NCBI GenBank assembly: GCA_031281385.1
Contig: JAITFL010000047.1
Location: 1 to 6,215, forward strand
DNA: 6,215 nt
Reading direction: 5' to 3'
From: Holophagales bacterium
Lineage (GTDB): Bacteria; Acidobacteriota; Holophagae; Holophagales; Holophagaceae
The position numbers and the translations under genes were made by a program. Shown here in pieces: positions 1 through 5,961 of this stretch; the stretch's first letter is position 1; each line of letters starts with the position of its first letter. The notes beneath the pieces were generated by a model, which saw nothing but the letters and a program-made list of their open reading frames with translations, did not search any database and was not told where the DNA came from.

Positions 1-414
1 AACGGCCCTGGCGAAAACTACGTTGACCGCGCCACCGGCAGCCCCGTGGGCATCTACAAGACCACGGCAAGCAAAATGTTCGAGCCGTACATACGCCCGC
101 AGTTCTTTGGCAACCGCACTGGTGTGCGGTGGATAAAAGTCACCGACGGCACGGGAGCTGGCATGATGGTCGTTGCCAAAGACACCGTCGAGGCCTGCGC
201 CTCTCGCTATGACGACGCCGACTTTGAAATGGATGGCAAACCAGCCCGCCACATCTACCAAGTGGCCAAGCGTCCCGGCGCAGTGCTGAACATAGACATG
301 ATGCAGGCACCCATCGGCTGCTGGGGCGGCTTCACAAGCGAGACCCCCCCAATTTCCACCATGATAAGCGCCAATGGCACATACACGTACACGTATAAGA
401 TAGTGCTGCTGTAG
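1..414 (+). CDS. LacZ-type GH2 beta-galactosidase, C-terminal fragment (5' end outside window)
   Basis: The frame is open from base 1 and ends at TAG 412-414, giving the last 137 residues of a longer protein. The fragment matches the C-terminal beta-sandwich (Bgal_small, domain 5) of LacZ-like family 2 glycoside hydrolases. The visible landmarks are GPGENYVDR at residues 2-10 (E. coli LacZ has GPQENYPDR), a PYIRPQ-FGNRTGVRW stretch at 29-44 (LacZ PYVFPSENGLRCGTR), LNIDMMQAPIG at 96-106 (LacZ LNIDGFHMGIG), and a final strand GTYTYTYKIVLL. W108 lies near where the LacZ domain contributes an active-site tryptophan, though I cannot align it exactly. The catalytic TIM barrel with its two glutamates is upstream and unseen, so activity and export cannot be judged. 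A GTG at 46 would give a 122-residue protein, but homology runs upstream of it, so it is not the start. The gene converges on the peptidase operon. Confidence 0.85.
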   Translation, partial: NGPGENYVDRATGSPVGIYKTTASKMFEPYIRPQFFGNRTGVRWIKVTDGTGAGMMVVAKDTVEACASRYDDADFEMDGKPARHIYQVAKRPGAVLNIDMMQAPIGCWGGFTSETPPISTMISANGTYTYTYKIVLL

Positions 415-457
415 TCCGATTACTTGGGCGGGCATCTCTCCGTCCATCGGAGCCATC

Positions 458-515
458 TCCATGTATCCGCCCCTACATAGGGCAGTAAGCGAGGCGAGTA
501 CTAGGGGTCTGGGGA
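458..515 (+). repeat. 58-bp dispersed repeat, copy 1 (head of modular element)
   Basis: This stretch is 55/58 identical, without gaps, to 5904-5961 in the same orientation. The differences are A488 for C5934 and TA at 502-503 for CC at 5948-5949. The unit contains CCCTA-CA-TAGGG (472-483), a small inverted repeat, and a GTA(A/C)GCGAGGCGAGTAC segment whose GTAC ends can pair only in copy 2. It ends in GGGGTCTGGGGA. Sequence before and after the unit differs between copies, so these are real repeat borders. Confidence 0.9.
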
Positions 516-556
516 GTAATGAAGGGTGGACTCGCATGCGAGGCCGCCCTGAATGA
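461..556 (+). CDS. Possible 31-codon ORF in the dispersed repeat (doubtful)
   Basis: ATG 461 opens a frame to TGA 554-556, beginning MYPPLHRAVSEASTRGLG and continuing into the unique hairpin insert. The matching frame in copy 2 (5907-5972) begins MYPPLHRAVREASTRGLG. Of three substitutions between copies, two are silent in this frame (Thr ACT/ACC, Arg AGG/CGG) and one is Ser/Arg. There is no Shine-Dalgarno before the ATG, and the C-terminal parts are unrelated. Three changes are too few to prove coding, so this is a hint only. Confidence 0.15.
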   Translation: MYPPLHRAVSEASTRGLGSNEGWTRMRGRPE

Positions 557-564
557 ATCCCCAG
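509..564 (+). repeat. Hairpin module bounded by CTGGGGA / TCCCCAG (copy 1)
   Basis: CTGGGGA (509-515) and its exact reverse complement TCCCCAG (558-564) enclose 42 bp. The insert centres on the perfect palindrome CTCGCATGCGAG (531-542). After one mismatch the stem continues as AGGGTGG (523-529) against CCGCCCT (544-550), with one G-T pair. The right end continues as TCCCCAGTTAGCATTC, nearly the same as TCCCCAGTTAAGCATCC at the end of the other copy. This makes the ends shared and the filling locus-specific. Confidence 0.7.
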
Positions 565-638
565 TTAGCATTCAATAAGCTTTTCCAAGTTCAGGCACAA
601 AACGTAACAGGCCGCAAAAATGCTCTTTCCGAGGTTTA

Positions 639-658
639 GCAGCGCATGACCGCGCTGC
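639..658. repeat. GC-rich hairpin, 7-bp arms
   Basis: GCAGCGC (639-645) and GCGCTGC (652-658) are perfectly complementary around the 6-nt loop ATGACC. No T-run follows on either strand. The role is unknown; it may be a minor terminator or a repeat remnant. Confidence 0.4.
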
Positions 659-682
659 GCACCCGTTCGGCATAAAATTGGC

Positions 683-697
683 GCGGCCATAGGCCGC
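683..697. repeat. GC-rich hairpin, 6-bp arms, 3-nt loop
   Basis: GCGGCC-ATA-GGCCGC is a perfect compact hairpin between AATTG-containing flanks (676-680 and 704-708). It has no T-tract on either strand. It could slow RNA polymerase arriving from the aminopeptidase gene, but this is inference. Confidence 0.4.
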
Positions 698-735
698 AAC
701 CACAATTGTTCATTATCAATTGCAGAATTCTTCTA

Positions 736-771
736 ATATCAAGTTGCGTTCAGATGAACACAACTTGGTAT
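736..771. terminator. Long hairpin near the operon end, possible terminator (no T-run)
   Basis: The arms 736-751 and 756-771 form a 16-position stem around the loop AGAT. The pairing consists of ATA/TAT, one T-G wobble, CAAGTTG/CAACTTG, one C-A mismatch and GTTC/GAAC. It lies 85 nt beyond the aminopeptidase stop and about 320 nt beyond the beta-galactosidase stop. Being symmetrical it could act on either strand, but neither side has the T-tract of an intrinsic terminator, so it may instead protect mRNA 3' ends or be a repeat remnant. Confidence 0.35.
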
Positions 772-833
772 AACCCCTGCAATCTGACTCCTGACTATCT
801 CCAATTCCCGGCAATTCTTATGAGTGTGTGGGT

Positions 834-859
834 AGTTTTGCAAGAAGTTTAACTATCAA
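834..859 (+). repeat. AGTTTTGCAAGAAG spacer repeat, copy 1
   Basis: This stretch matches 4741-4766 at 22 of 26 positions, the first 14 being identical. It overlaps the stop codon of the aminopeptidase (856-858, opposite strand). The other copy lies immediately upstream of the rarD start. The core GTTTTGCAA (835-843) also forms the arms of the hairpin at 4599-4624. Confidence 0.55.
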
Positions 860-2256
860 TCTACCGGCACTCCTGCCGCTCTGACAGCCTCAATTTCATC
901 GGTGGTTCTTGGCTTGGGCGGACCTAGGCGGCGGCAGCCTTTGTCGGTTATCAGGAAATCCTCTTCTGTCCTGATGCCGCCAAAGCCGCGATACGCTTCT
1001 AATGCAGAATAGTTGATGAAGTCCTTGTGCTTGCCTTCGGCCTTCCACATGTCCGTCAGTTCTGGCATGAAGTATATTCCAGGCTCGATTGTAAGCACGA
1101 ATCCCTCTTGCAGCTCCCTGCCAAGGCGCAGTGATTTTAGGCCAAACTGCGTGCTCTTTGGCCGGCCCTTATAGCCAAAATGCACTTCGCCAAAGTTTTC
1201 CATGTCGTGAACGTCCAGCCCCATCAGATGCCCCAGGCCGCAGGGGAAGAATAGCGCGTGTGCGCCATTTGCCACTGCCTCGTCCACGTCTCCCTTCATC
1301 AGCCCCAAGTCCTTTAGCCCTTGGGCGATGATTTTTGCCGCTTTTAGGTGGATGTCCACAAAGTTCGCTTTAGGCTTCAGCGCATCTACAGCGGCCAAGA
1401 ATGAGGCCAGCATGATGTCATAGATGTCTTTTTGCTTTTTGGTGAATTTGGGGTCAACTGGGAAGGTGCTGCTAAGGTCGCCCGCATAGTGGGTATCTGT
1501 CTCTGCCCCTGCGTCCAGCAGGAACAACTGCCCCGATTCCAGCGTGTGACCATAGTGGTGGTTGTGGAGTACGTGGCCATTGATTGTGGCGATTATCGGG
1601 AATGACAGGCTTCCGCCGCTGGCGTAGGCCATTTCGGCCACCCGCGCCATAATTTGCGATTCGGTCATTCCTGGCCTAGCCATAGTCATAGCCGCTAGGT
1701 GCATGTTCAGCGAAACTTCCACGGCGCGTTCTATTTCGGCGATTTCATATTCGGATTTTTGTATTCGCAACTCGGAAATGGTTACGATCAATGGGATAGA
1801 TGCGTCGCTGTACGACCCATCGTCACTCGTTATTCCAAGATGGTAGAGTTTTCTTCGGTGTTCATCGCGATAGGGCGGAAGAAAGTGAACGTGGCGCTCT
1901 GCTTTTCTGGCTTCATCCACAAAGTCCTTTAGCGCCGAAAGTGGGGCGGTGTTTTTGATGCCGGCCTTTTCGGCGTATTCCTTGACCGTTGGCAGGGTGC
2001 CAGTCCAAACTATGTCGTCGGCTGTCAGGTCGTCGCCGAAAAGAGTCCACTCGCCACTTTCAAGGTCGGAACCCAAGGCCAGCCCAGGGCGGTCTATGCC
2101 CGAAAAATACAAAAAGGTGCTGTCCTGCCTAAAGGGATAGGTGTTGTCGGCATAGTTCATCCCGGTCTCTTCGTTGCCCAAGAAGATTGCTATGCCGCTG
2201 TCCAGCCTTTCATTAAGCGTTATTCGCCTCTCGGTGTACATGCTTTGTGTGTTCAT
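856..2256 (-). CDS. pepP: Xaa-Pro aminopeptidase (aminopeptidase P, M24B)
   Basis: This 466-residue dinuclear-metal peptidase releases the N-terminal residue from peptides with proline at position two. The N-terminal creatinase-like domain (about 7-155) has DNTYPFRQDSTFLYFSG at 37-53. The C-terminal pita-bread domain (about 170-440) keeps all five metal ligands by alignment to E. coli PepP: D248 (LLDAGAE), D260 (YAGDLSSTFP), H343 (GLGHLMGLDVHD), E391 (TIEPGIY) and E431 (GIRTEEDF). The catalytic histidines H231 and H350 are also present. Length is normal for PepP (about 440 residues). There is no signal peptide, so it is cytoplasmic. The ATG start is supported by AGGGG 6 nt upstream, and an internal ATG at codon 6 lacks such a site. 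It is the second gene of an operon, 11 nt after the S9B peptidase stop, suggesting joint use on proline-containing peptides. The sequence looks intact. The tail after about residue 440 is Pro- and charge-rich. Confidence 0.93.
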   Translation of the reverse strand: MNTQSMYTERRITLNERLDSGIAIFLGNEETGMNYADNTYPFRQDSTFLYFSGIDRPGLALGSDLESGEWTLFGDDLTADDIVWTGTLPTVKEYAEKAGIKNTAPLSALKDFVDEARKAERHVHFLPPYRDEHRRKLYHLGITSDDGSYSDASIPLIVTISELRIQKSEYEIAEIERAVEVSLNMHLAAMTMARPGMTESQIMARVAEMAYASGGSLSFPIIATINGHVLHNHHYGHTLESGQLFLLDAGAETDTHYAGDLSSTFPVDPKFTKKQKDIYDIMLASFLAAVDALKPKANFVDIHLKAAKIIAQGLKDLGLMKGDVDEAVANGAHALFFPCGLGHLMGLDVHDMENFGEVHFGYKGRPKSTQFGLKSLRLGRELQEGFVLTIEPGIYFMPELTDMWKAEGKHKDFINYSALEAYRGFGGIRTEEDFLITDKGCRRLGPPKPRTTDEIEAVRAAGVPVD

Positions 2257-2270
2257 TTTTTTCCCCTTTA
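2257..2270 (-). promoter_or_regulatory. Ribosome binding site of the aminopeptidase, abutting the upstream stop
   Basis: Reading the minus strand: TAA stop (2270-2268), directly AGGGG (2267-2263), six A, then ATG (2256-2254). A ribosome finishing the S9B peptidase covers this site, which favours translational coupling. No promoter is needed between the two genes. Confidence 0.75.
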
Positions 2271-4526
2271 TCTTCTCGGCTCAACGCCGTGCAAGTGCCT
2301 AACAAAAAAATCGGCCCTTCGGCGGCGCCCGTAAGGGCTTTCCGCGCTGCCGTGGTTTGCGCTGGTCATCACAATCAATTCAAAATCCTTGTCCGCCTTT
2401 ATCAACGCGTCCGCCACCTGCATCGTTGATGCGGGGTCAACGTTGGTGTCCACCTCGCCGACTATCAGCATCAGCTTGCCCTTTAGGTTGTGGGCCTGCG
2501 TCACGTTTGATTGCTCCTCGTAGTGCGGGCCTATTGGCCAGCCCATCCATTGCTCGTTCCACCAGATTTTGTCCATCCTGTTGTCGTGGCAGCCGCAGTC
2601 GGAAACGCCCACCTTATAAAAATCACCGAAGGCCAGCAGTGCGCGGGTGCTGCTCTGGCCCCCTGCGCTGCCTCCGAAGATGCCAACCCTTTCTAAATCC
2701 ATCTGCGGGTATTTTTTTTGCGCTTCTTTCATCCACAGTATGCGGTCGGGAAAGCCCGAATCGCCCAGATTTTGCCAGCACACGTCATGGAACGCCTTGC
2801 CCCTGTTGTCGGTGCCCATGCCGTCAATCTGCACCACTATGAAGCCCAGTTCTGCCATAGCGTGCAGATGGTACTGTAGGGGCGAAAAGGCCTTGGGGAC
2901 AAAGCTGTCGTGCGGGCCGGCGTAAATGTACTCGATGACGGGGTACTTCTTTTTTGGGTTGAAGTTGGACGGCAGACAGACCACCCCATATATGTCTGTC
3001 TTGCCGTTGCGCCCTTTGGCTTTGAAGGGTTCCAGCATCCTTATGCCTGTCTTTCGCCAGTCCGAAATGTCGGCCTTTTCTAATTCCAGTGCTACCTTCC
3101 CATCTGAAACACGGCGCAGCTCGGCCACTGGCGGGCTGTCCACCCTAGACCATACATCAACAAAGTGCGTATGTCCCTCATTGAAGGTGGCCCTGTGCGT
3201 CCCATTGCCCTCTGTCAGCAGCCTAAAGCCGCTTCCGTCCAAGTTGACGATTGCATAGTGGATAAAGTATGGGTCTTCGTTTGGCTTGATGCCCGAAACG
3301 CTTAGTATCGCGGTTCTATTTTTTTTGTCTAAGTTCACGACGCTGCGAACCACCCAATCCCCTTTCGTGATGGGGTTCTTTACCGCGCCTGTCTTTGAAT
3401 CCATTAAGTATATGTGGTTCCAACCAGTGCGCTCGCTCATCCAAACCAACTCATTTTGCTCGTCCAAAAAGTCCACCCAAGTTTTTGCCGAGTAGTGGAT
3501 AAAAGTTTTGGACGTTTCCTCGACCAAGACCTTTGACGCGCCAGTGGAAGCGTCAACAGAGATTAGGCGCAAAAGCTGATGGCCGCGCTGATTGAAGATG
3601 TATGTGAACCTGCTGCTGTCGCTTGCCCACTGGATTCTTGTTATGGCATACGGGTTTGGACACAGTTCATCGGAAACAGGCACCTGCCTCTTTTCGGCCA
3701 CGTTGAATAGCTGTGGGCGCTGGATTGGCAAAGGGTCTCCCGGCTTTGTGTAGTCGTTGGAGTGTACCTTTGGCTGCAACTGGTCTCTTGGTGCGGCTTC
3801 CACAAAAGTGACTTTGCGTTGCGGCACCACGGTTGACCTTAGAGCCACCAAGTACTTGCTGTCCGGGCTCCAAAAGAATTGGCCAAAATAGCGGTCGCCC
3901 ATGTTGCCATCCTTGCTTGCCAGCACTTTTGCGCCGCCCTTCACTTCCCTTATCAAAACATTGTCGTCCTGCACAATGGCCTCTAGTTTGCCGTCCGGGC
4001 TTTGGACGGGCCTTCTTTCGTCCTGTGCGCCTGTTCCGGCGTACCAGCCTCCCCTGCCCGGCCCCTGCCTCTCCTGCCCTGCTGTAGCGGCAGATATGGA
4101 GTATTCCCCCGCGCTTGGGTCGGCAAGTTTCCAATTTTTGCCATCCAGCCTGAACGTGAGTTCCGTGCCCTCGCCGAAGTTCAGGTTTTCGATGGGAGAT
4201 TTTACCAAGTCAACTTCCGCGCCAAGGGCCTTGCCCATTGCCTGAACGAACTTTGATTCATCAAGCGCTGGACTCTTTTTTTCGTTTTCCACGCGGATCC
4301 ACTCGCTCTTTCCCCCATGCAGCCCATTTCTGTACATAAACGCCGTACCCGATTTGTTCCACACGGGAACCACTTGGCCGCGATAGACCTTGTTTCGGGT
4401 CAATTCCTGAATGCCCGCCCACCGCTCGTAGTCGGCCTTCGTCCCTTGGGCCAACAGCGCAGGGCTGACTGACAACAGCACCAATGGCAACGCCTGCGAG
4501 CAGAAGAAACGCAAGAGGGAGTTCAT
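2268..4526 (-). CDS. Exported S9B prolyl oligopeptidase / dipeptidyl-peptidase IV-like serine peptidase
   Basis: This is a 752-residue serine peptidase counted from the ATG. Residues 1-26 are a type I signal peptide (MNSLLRFF, hydrophobic core, SPALLA then QG) with no lipobox cysteine, so it is predicted periplasmic or secreted. A beta-propeller (DPPIV_N, about 60-490) includes WSPDSKYL, the [18 protein letters not shown] stretch and [12 protein letters not shown] (363-374). The alpha/beta-hydrolase domain (about 510-750) has oxyanion Tyr535 (YAGP), nucleophile S620 (GGSAGG), D693 ([10 protein letters not shown]) and H725 (ANHGS). The [19 protein letters not shown] and [14 protein letters not shown] segments mark a common bacterial S9 subfamily. 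I see no clear DW(V/I)YEEE motif, the Glu pair that binds the free N-terminus in true DPP IV, so dipeptidyl-peptidase activity is unproven. A TTG at 4538 would add four residues but overlaps the Shine-Dalgarno, so ATG 4526 is preferred. It is the first gene of the operon. Runs of eight A occur in the coding strand without frame disruption. Confidence 0.92.
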   Translation of the reverse strand: MNSLLRFFCSQALPLVLLSVSPALLAQGTKADYERWAGIQELTRNKVYRGQVVPVWNKSGTAFMYRNGLHGGKSEWIRVENEKKSPALDESKFVQAMGKALGAEVDLVKSPIENLNFGEGTELTFRLDGKNWKLADPSAGEYSISAATAGQERQGPGRGGWYAGTGAQDERRPVQSPDGKLEAIVQDDNVLIREVKGGAKVLASKDGNMGDRYFGQFFWSPDSKYLVALRSTVVPQRKVTFVEAAPRDQLQPKVHSNDYTKPGDPLPIQRPQLFNVAEKRQVPVSDELCPNPYAITRIQWASDSSRFTYIFNQRGHQLLRLISVDASTGASKVLVEETSKTFIHYSAKTWVDFLDEQNELVWMSERTGWNHIYLMDSKTGAVKNPITKGDWVVRSVVNLDKKNRTAILSVSGIKPNEDPYFIHYAIVNLDGSGFRLLTEGNGTHRATFNEGHTHFVDVWSRVDSPPVAELRRVSDGKVALELEKADISDWRKTGIRMLEPFKAKGRNGKTDIYGVVCLPSNFNPKKKYPVIEYIYAGPHDSFVPKAFSPLQYHLHAMAELGFIVVQIDGMGTDNRGKAFHDVCWQNLGDSGFPDRILWMKEAQKKYPQMDLERVGIFGGSAGGQSSTRALLAFGDFYKVGVSDCGCHDNRMDKIWWNEQWMGWPIGPHYEEQSNVTQAHNLKGKLMLIVGEVDTNVDPASTMQVADALIKADKDFELIVMTSANHGSAESPYGRRRRADFFVRHLHGVEPRR

Positions 4527-4531
4527 ATTTG

Positions 4532-4536
4532 CCTCC
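4532..4536 (-). promoter_or_regulatory. Shine-Dalgarno GGAGG deciding the S9B peptidase start
   Basis: On the minus strand GGAGG sits 5 nt before ATG 4526. The alternative in-frame TTG (4538-4536) overlaps this motif and has no site of its own, which places the start at 4526. Confidence 0.85.
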
Positions 4537-4549
4537 AATGGATACTCTT

Positions 4550-4578
4550 ACAATATAATATATCTATGGAATTGTCAT
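4550..4578 (-). promoter_or_regulatory. Candidate sigma70-like promoter of the peptidase operon
   Basis: On the minus strand ATGACA (4578-4573, 5/6 to TTGACA) is 17 nt from TATTGT (4555-4550, 4/6 to TATAAT), inside an AT-rich stretch unlike the surrounding GC-richer DNA. The overlapping TATATT at 4557-4552 is an alternative -10 with a 15-nt spacer. The predicted leader is about 15-20 nt and contains the Shine-Dalgarno. Confidence 0.4.
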
Positions 4579-4598
4579 CAGGTTTTTCTAACAGAGCC

Positions 4599-4624
4599 AA
4601 TTGCAAAACGTCAGTTTTGCAATT
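4599..4624. promoter_or_regulatory. Perfect inverted repeat AATTGCAAAAC-GTCA-GTTTTGCAATT between divergent genes
   Basis: Eleven-bp arms (4599-4609 and 4614-4624) are exactly complementary around GTCA. The element lies about 20 bp upstream of the candidate -35 of the peptidase operon and 148 bp upstream of the rarD ATG, a natural place for an operator serving both. No T-run follows, so it is not a typical terminator. Its half-site GTTTTGCAA recurs at 835-843 and 4742-4750, so it could instead belong to a repeat family. The binding protein, if any, is unknown. Confidence 0.5.
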
Positions 4625-4644
4625 CACCGGAGGTGTAGGCTGCG

Positions 4645-4724
4645 CCCGACCGGAGCAGGCTCTGGCGTGAAACATTGAAAACAAGCAAGTAACAAAATCC
4701 AGCCAGAGACAGCGGAAGGTCGGG
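4645..4724 (+). other. Nested complementary arms upstream of rarD (possible structured leader)
   Basis: CCCGACC (4645-4651) pairs with GGTCGGG (4718-4724), and inside it CTCTGGC (4660-4666) pairs with GCCAGAG (4702-4708). The arms are separated by an 8/9-nt internal loop, and an A-rich 35-nt apical loop remains. If the rarD transcript starts upstream, this could fold in its 5' leader. It does not match any riboswitch class I can recognise. Confidence 0.35.
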
Positions 4725-4740
4725 AGCAGACGTACGCTCA

Positions 4741-4766
4741 AGTTTTGCAAGAAGCTAAACACTCAA
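4741..4766 (+). repeat. AGTTTTGCAAGAAG spacer repeat, copy 2
   Basis: This copy shares 22 of 26 positions with 834-859 and the first 14 exactly. It ends 5 nt before the rarD ATG and would be the last part of its leader. It contains the GTTTTGCAA core at 4742-4750. Confidence 0.55.
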
Positions 4767-4771
4767 AAAAT

Positions 4772-5650
4772 ATGCGAAGAGGAACCTGGGCGGCCATAGC
4801 CTCTTATGGAATGTGGGGGCTGTTCCCTATTTATTGGAAGCAGATCGCGCATATAGACGCAGTGCAGATATTGTGCCATAGGATAGTTTGGTCTGCCGCA
4901 TTTTTGCTGCTGGCCTTGCTGGTGGCCGGGGCCATCAGGGAACTGTGGCCGCTATTCAAAAACAAATCCAGCTTTCTCCCCATCTGCCTTTGCGCCATAT
5001 TAATAACCGCCAACTGGGGCATATACATCTGGGCGGTCAATTCGGGGCACATAACCGAATCCAGCCTGGGCTACTACATCACCCCCTTATTGTCTGTCGC
5101 CCTTGGCCGCTTGTTCTTTAAGGAAAAACTCTCTAGGTGGACTATTGCCGCCCTAGTCGCGGCCTCCCTTGGGGTTGCCATCGCTGCCGCCATGATAGGA
5201 AAACCGCCCCTTGTGGCCCTCTCTTTGGCGGGCACTTTTTCTTTTTATAGCGCAGTCAAAAAGAAAGCGGGGTTGGACGCACTCTCCGGCCTTGCCGCCG
5301 AAACAATTGTCGCCGCCCCGTTTGCCGTGCTTTGGCTGTGTTTTTTGGGCCCATATTTTTTGGATATGCCCGGCATTTTTGGGCCCGATGTCAAGTCTGC
5401 ATCGCTGCTTGTAATAGCCGGCCCTGTCACCGCCGTGCCTCTGCTCACATTCGCGTACGCCGCTAATAGGCTGCCCCTGCACCGCATCGGCTTCATACAG
5501 TACTTTTCCCCCACCATCCAATTGGCGCTGGGGCTGGCAATTTATGGCGAGCGCATAGGGGCGCCGATGGCCGTAGCCTTTGCCGCCGTTGTTGTCGCTG
5601 TAGCGCTGTATTATCTGGGGCCAAAGCTACAATTGACAATTGACAATTGA
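4772..5650 (+). CDS. rarD: RarD-type EamA/DMT superfamily inner-membrane transporter
   Basis: This is a 292-residue membrane protein with two EamA repeats (about 4-140 and 145-288) and roughly ten hydrophobic segments. RarD hallmarks are WGLFPIYWK (15-23), HRIVWS (36-41), NWGIYIWAVN (81-90), ESSLGYYITPL (96-106), GPVTAVPLLTFAYA (217-230), GFIQYFSPTIQ (240-250) and YGE near 260. Length fits the family (about 290-300). The E. coli protein is labelled chloramphenicol-sensitive protein RarD, but its substrate is unknown. ATG 4772 is chosen because it gives the family-typical MRRGTWAAIASYGMWG beginning. An in-frame TTG at 4745 would add nine polar residues lying within the spacer repeat. No good Shine-Dalgarno precedes either codon; the ATG follows an A-rich stretch. 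The last seven residues (QLTIDN plus stop) are encoded by a 7-bp tandem repeat and are not expected to be conserved. It is divergent from the peptidase operon and has no functional partner in view. Confidence 0.92.
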   Translation: MRRGTWAAIASYGMWGLFPIYWKQIAHIDAVQILCHRIVWSAAFLLLALLVAGAIRELWPLFKNKSSFLPICLCAILITANWGIYIWAVNSGHITESSLGYYITPLLSVALGRLFFKEKLSRWTIAALVAASLGVAIAAAMIGKPPLVALSLAGTFSFYSAVKKKAGLDALSGLAAETIVAAPFAVLWLCFLGPYFLDMPGIFGPDVKSASLLVIAGPVTAVPLLTFAYAANRLPLHRIGFIQYFSPTIQLALGLAIYGERIGAPMAVAFAAVVVAVALYYLGPKLQLTIDN

Positions 5651-5654
5651 CAAT
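5631..5654 (+). repeat. Tandem repeat AATTGAC x 3.4 across the rarD stop
   Basis: Three complete 7-bp AATTGAC units (5631-5637, 5638-5644, 5645-5651) plus AAT. The repeat encodes the final residues of RarD and its TGA stop (5648-5650). Units overlap as CAATTG palindromes. It is prone to slippage, so stop position and C-terminal length may vary between strains. Confidence 0.85.
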
Positions 5655-5664
5655 GCTGGAAACT

Positions 5665-5753
5665 CTCGGTATTCCGCGCTGGCGCTTGGATACGCGAGAC
5701 CCCAACATGGGCCGTTGCAACACGTTGGCGGGCTTTGGCGACAAGGGCGTTTT
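5665..5753 (+). repeat. Diverged inverted-repeat family, copy 1
   Basis: Positions 5665-5700 match the reverse complement of 6123-6159 at about 31 of 37 columns with one gap, and 5715-5753 match the reverse complement of 6069-6107 at about 28 of 39. The most conserved blocks are CTCGGTAT, GATACGCGAGAC and GGGCGTTTT. Small indels put this copy out of frame with the other, so it is either non-coding or a decayed version. A 49-codon ORF (ATG 5653 to TAA 5800-5802) runs through it but has no Shine-Dalgarno and no family I recognise. Confidence 0.6.
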
Positions 5754-5777
5754 GCCTTCGCTCGGCTTCGTTTTGAT

Positions 5778-5803
5778 GCGGCTGCGCCGCGATGATATTT
5801 AAT
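5778..5803 (+). terminator. Weak candidate terminator downstream of rarD
   Basis: GCGGC-TGC-GCCGC (5778-5790) is a perfect GC hairpin followed by the AT-rich GATGATATTTAATTT. The T content is broken by other bases and the site is about 128 nt after the rarD stop, so termination here is only possible. Confidence 0.3.
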
Positions 5804-5903
5804 TTGCGGATTGAACGTTGAGCACTGAACGGAGCCTTGTTCCCGCTAGTATCACCTTTCTCGGAGCTACCCCCCAACCATCAGTGCGCCCATAGAAGTC
5901 GTG
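5804..5903. other. Unassigned spacer
   Basis: No ORF, repeat or strong hairpin was found in this stretch. It separates the end of the first inverted-repeat copy from the second copy of the 58-bp element. Confidence 0.5.
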
Positions 5904-5961
5904 TCCATGTATCCGCCCCTACATAGGGCAGTACGCGAGGCGAGTACCCGGGGTCTGGGGA
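5904..5961 (+). repeat. 58-bp dispersed repeat, copy 2 (head of modular element)
   Basis: This copy is 55/58 identical to 458-515 and in the same orientation, about 5.4 kb away. GTAC ends at 5931-5934 and 5944-5947 can pair here, whereas copy 1 has lost one base of that pairing. It ends GGGGTCTGGGGA and is followed by a different, longer insert than in copy 1. Confidence 0.9.

Larger units (their letters stand above)
415..855. other. Convergent spacer of 441 bp, repeat- and hairpin-rich
   Basis: This region lies between the 3' ends of the beta-galactosidase and the aminopeptidase, and I find no convincing protein gene or tRNA in it. It holds a small CTCCG/CGGAG hairpin at 438-452 just after the first stop, the 58-bp repeat with its hairpin module (458-564), GC-rich hairpins at 639-658 and 683-697, two CAATTG palindromes at 703-708 and 717-722, a long hairpin at 736-771, and one copy of the AGTTTTGCAAGAAG repeat at 834-859. 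No hairpin is followed by a T-run on either strand, so no textbook intrinsic terminator is visible, although some hairpins may stop transcription from the convergent genes. Confidence 0.7.

Noticed and set aside
415..855. CRISPR array or integron attC sites in the hairpin-rich spacer
   Set aside because: No evenly spaced identical repeats with unique spacers and no cas or integrase gene; the hairpins are unrelated in sequence.
2357..2842. 161-codon ORF on the + strand
   Set aside because: It lies antisense to the well-supported S9B catalytic domain; Pro/Arg/Ser/Cys-rich composition is typical of a shadow frame in GC-rich DNA.
2712..3326. Possible programmed frameshifting at runs of eight T (2712-2719 and 3319-3326; A8 in the coding strand of the S9B gene)
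   Set aside because: The reading frame and domain order are intact on both sides of each run, and no accompanying stop or pseudoknot was seen.
3667..4134. 155-codon minus-strand ORF
   Set aside because: Same strand but different frame inside the S9B propeller coding region; no Shine-Dalgarno and no family resemblance.
4523..4762. Minus-strand 79-codon ORF with GTG start across the divergent spacer
   Set aside because: It has no Shine-Dalgarno, runs through the hairpins and the candidate promoter, overlaps the S9B start region in another frame, and has no recognisable family.
5153..5521. 122-codon minus-strand ORF
   Set aside because: It is antisense to rarD, whose family motifs are unambiguous.
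5653..5802. 49-codon + strand ORF after rarD as a real small gene
   Set aside because: No Shine-Dalgarno, it begins in the tandem repeat, and the related repeat copy has a different frame structure; treated as repeat DNA.
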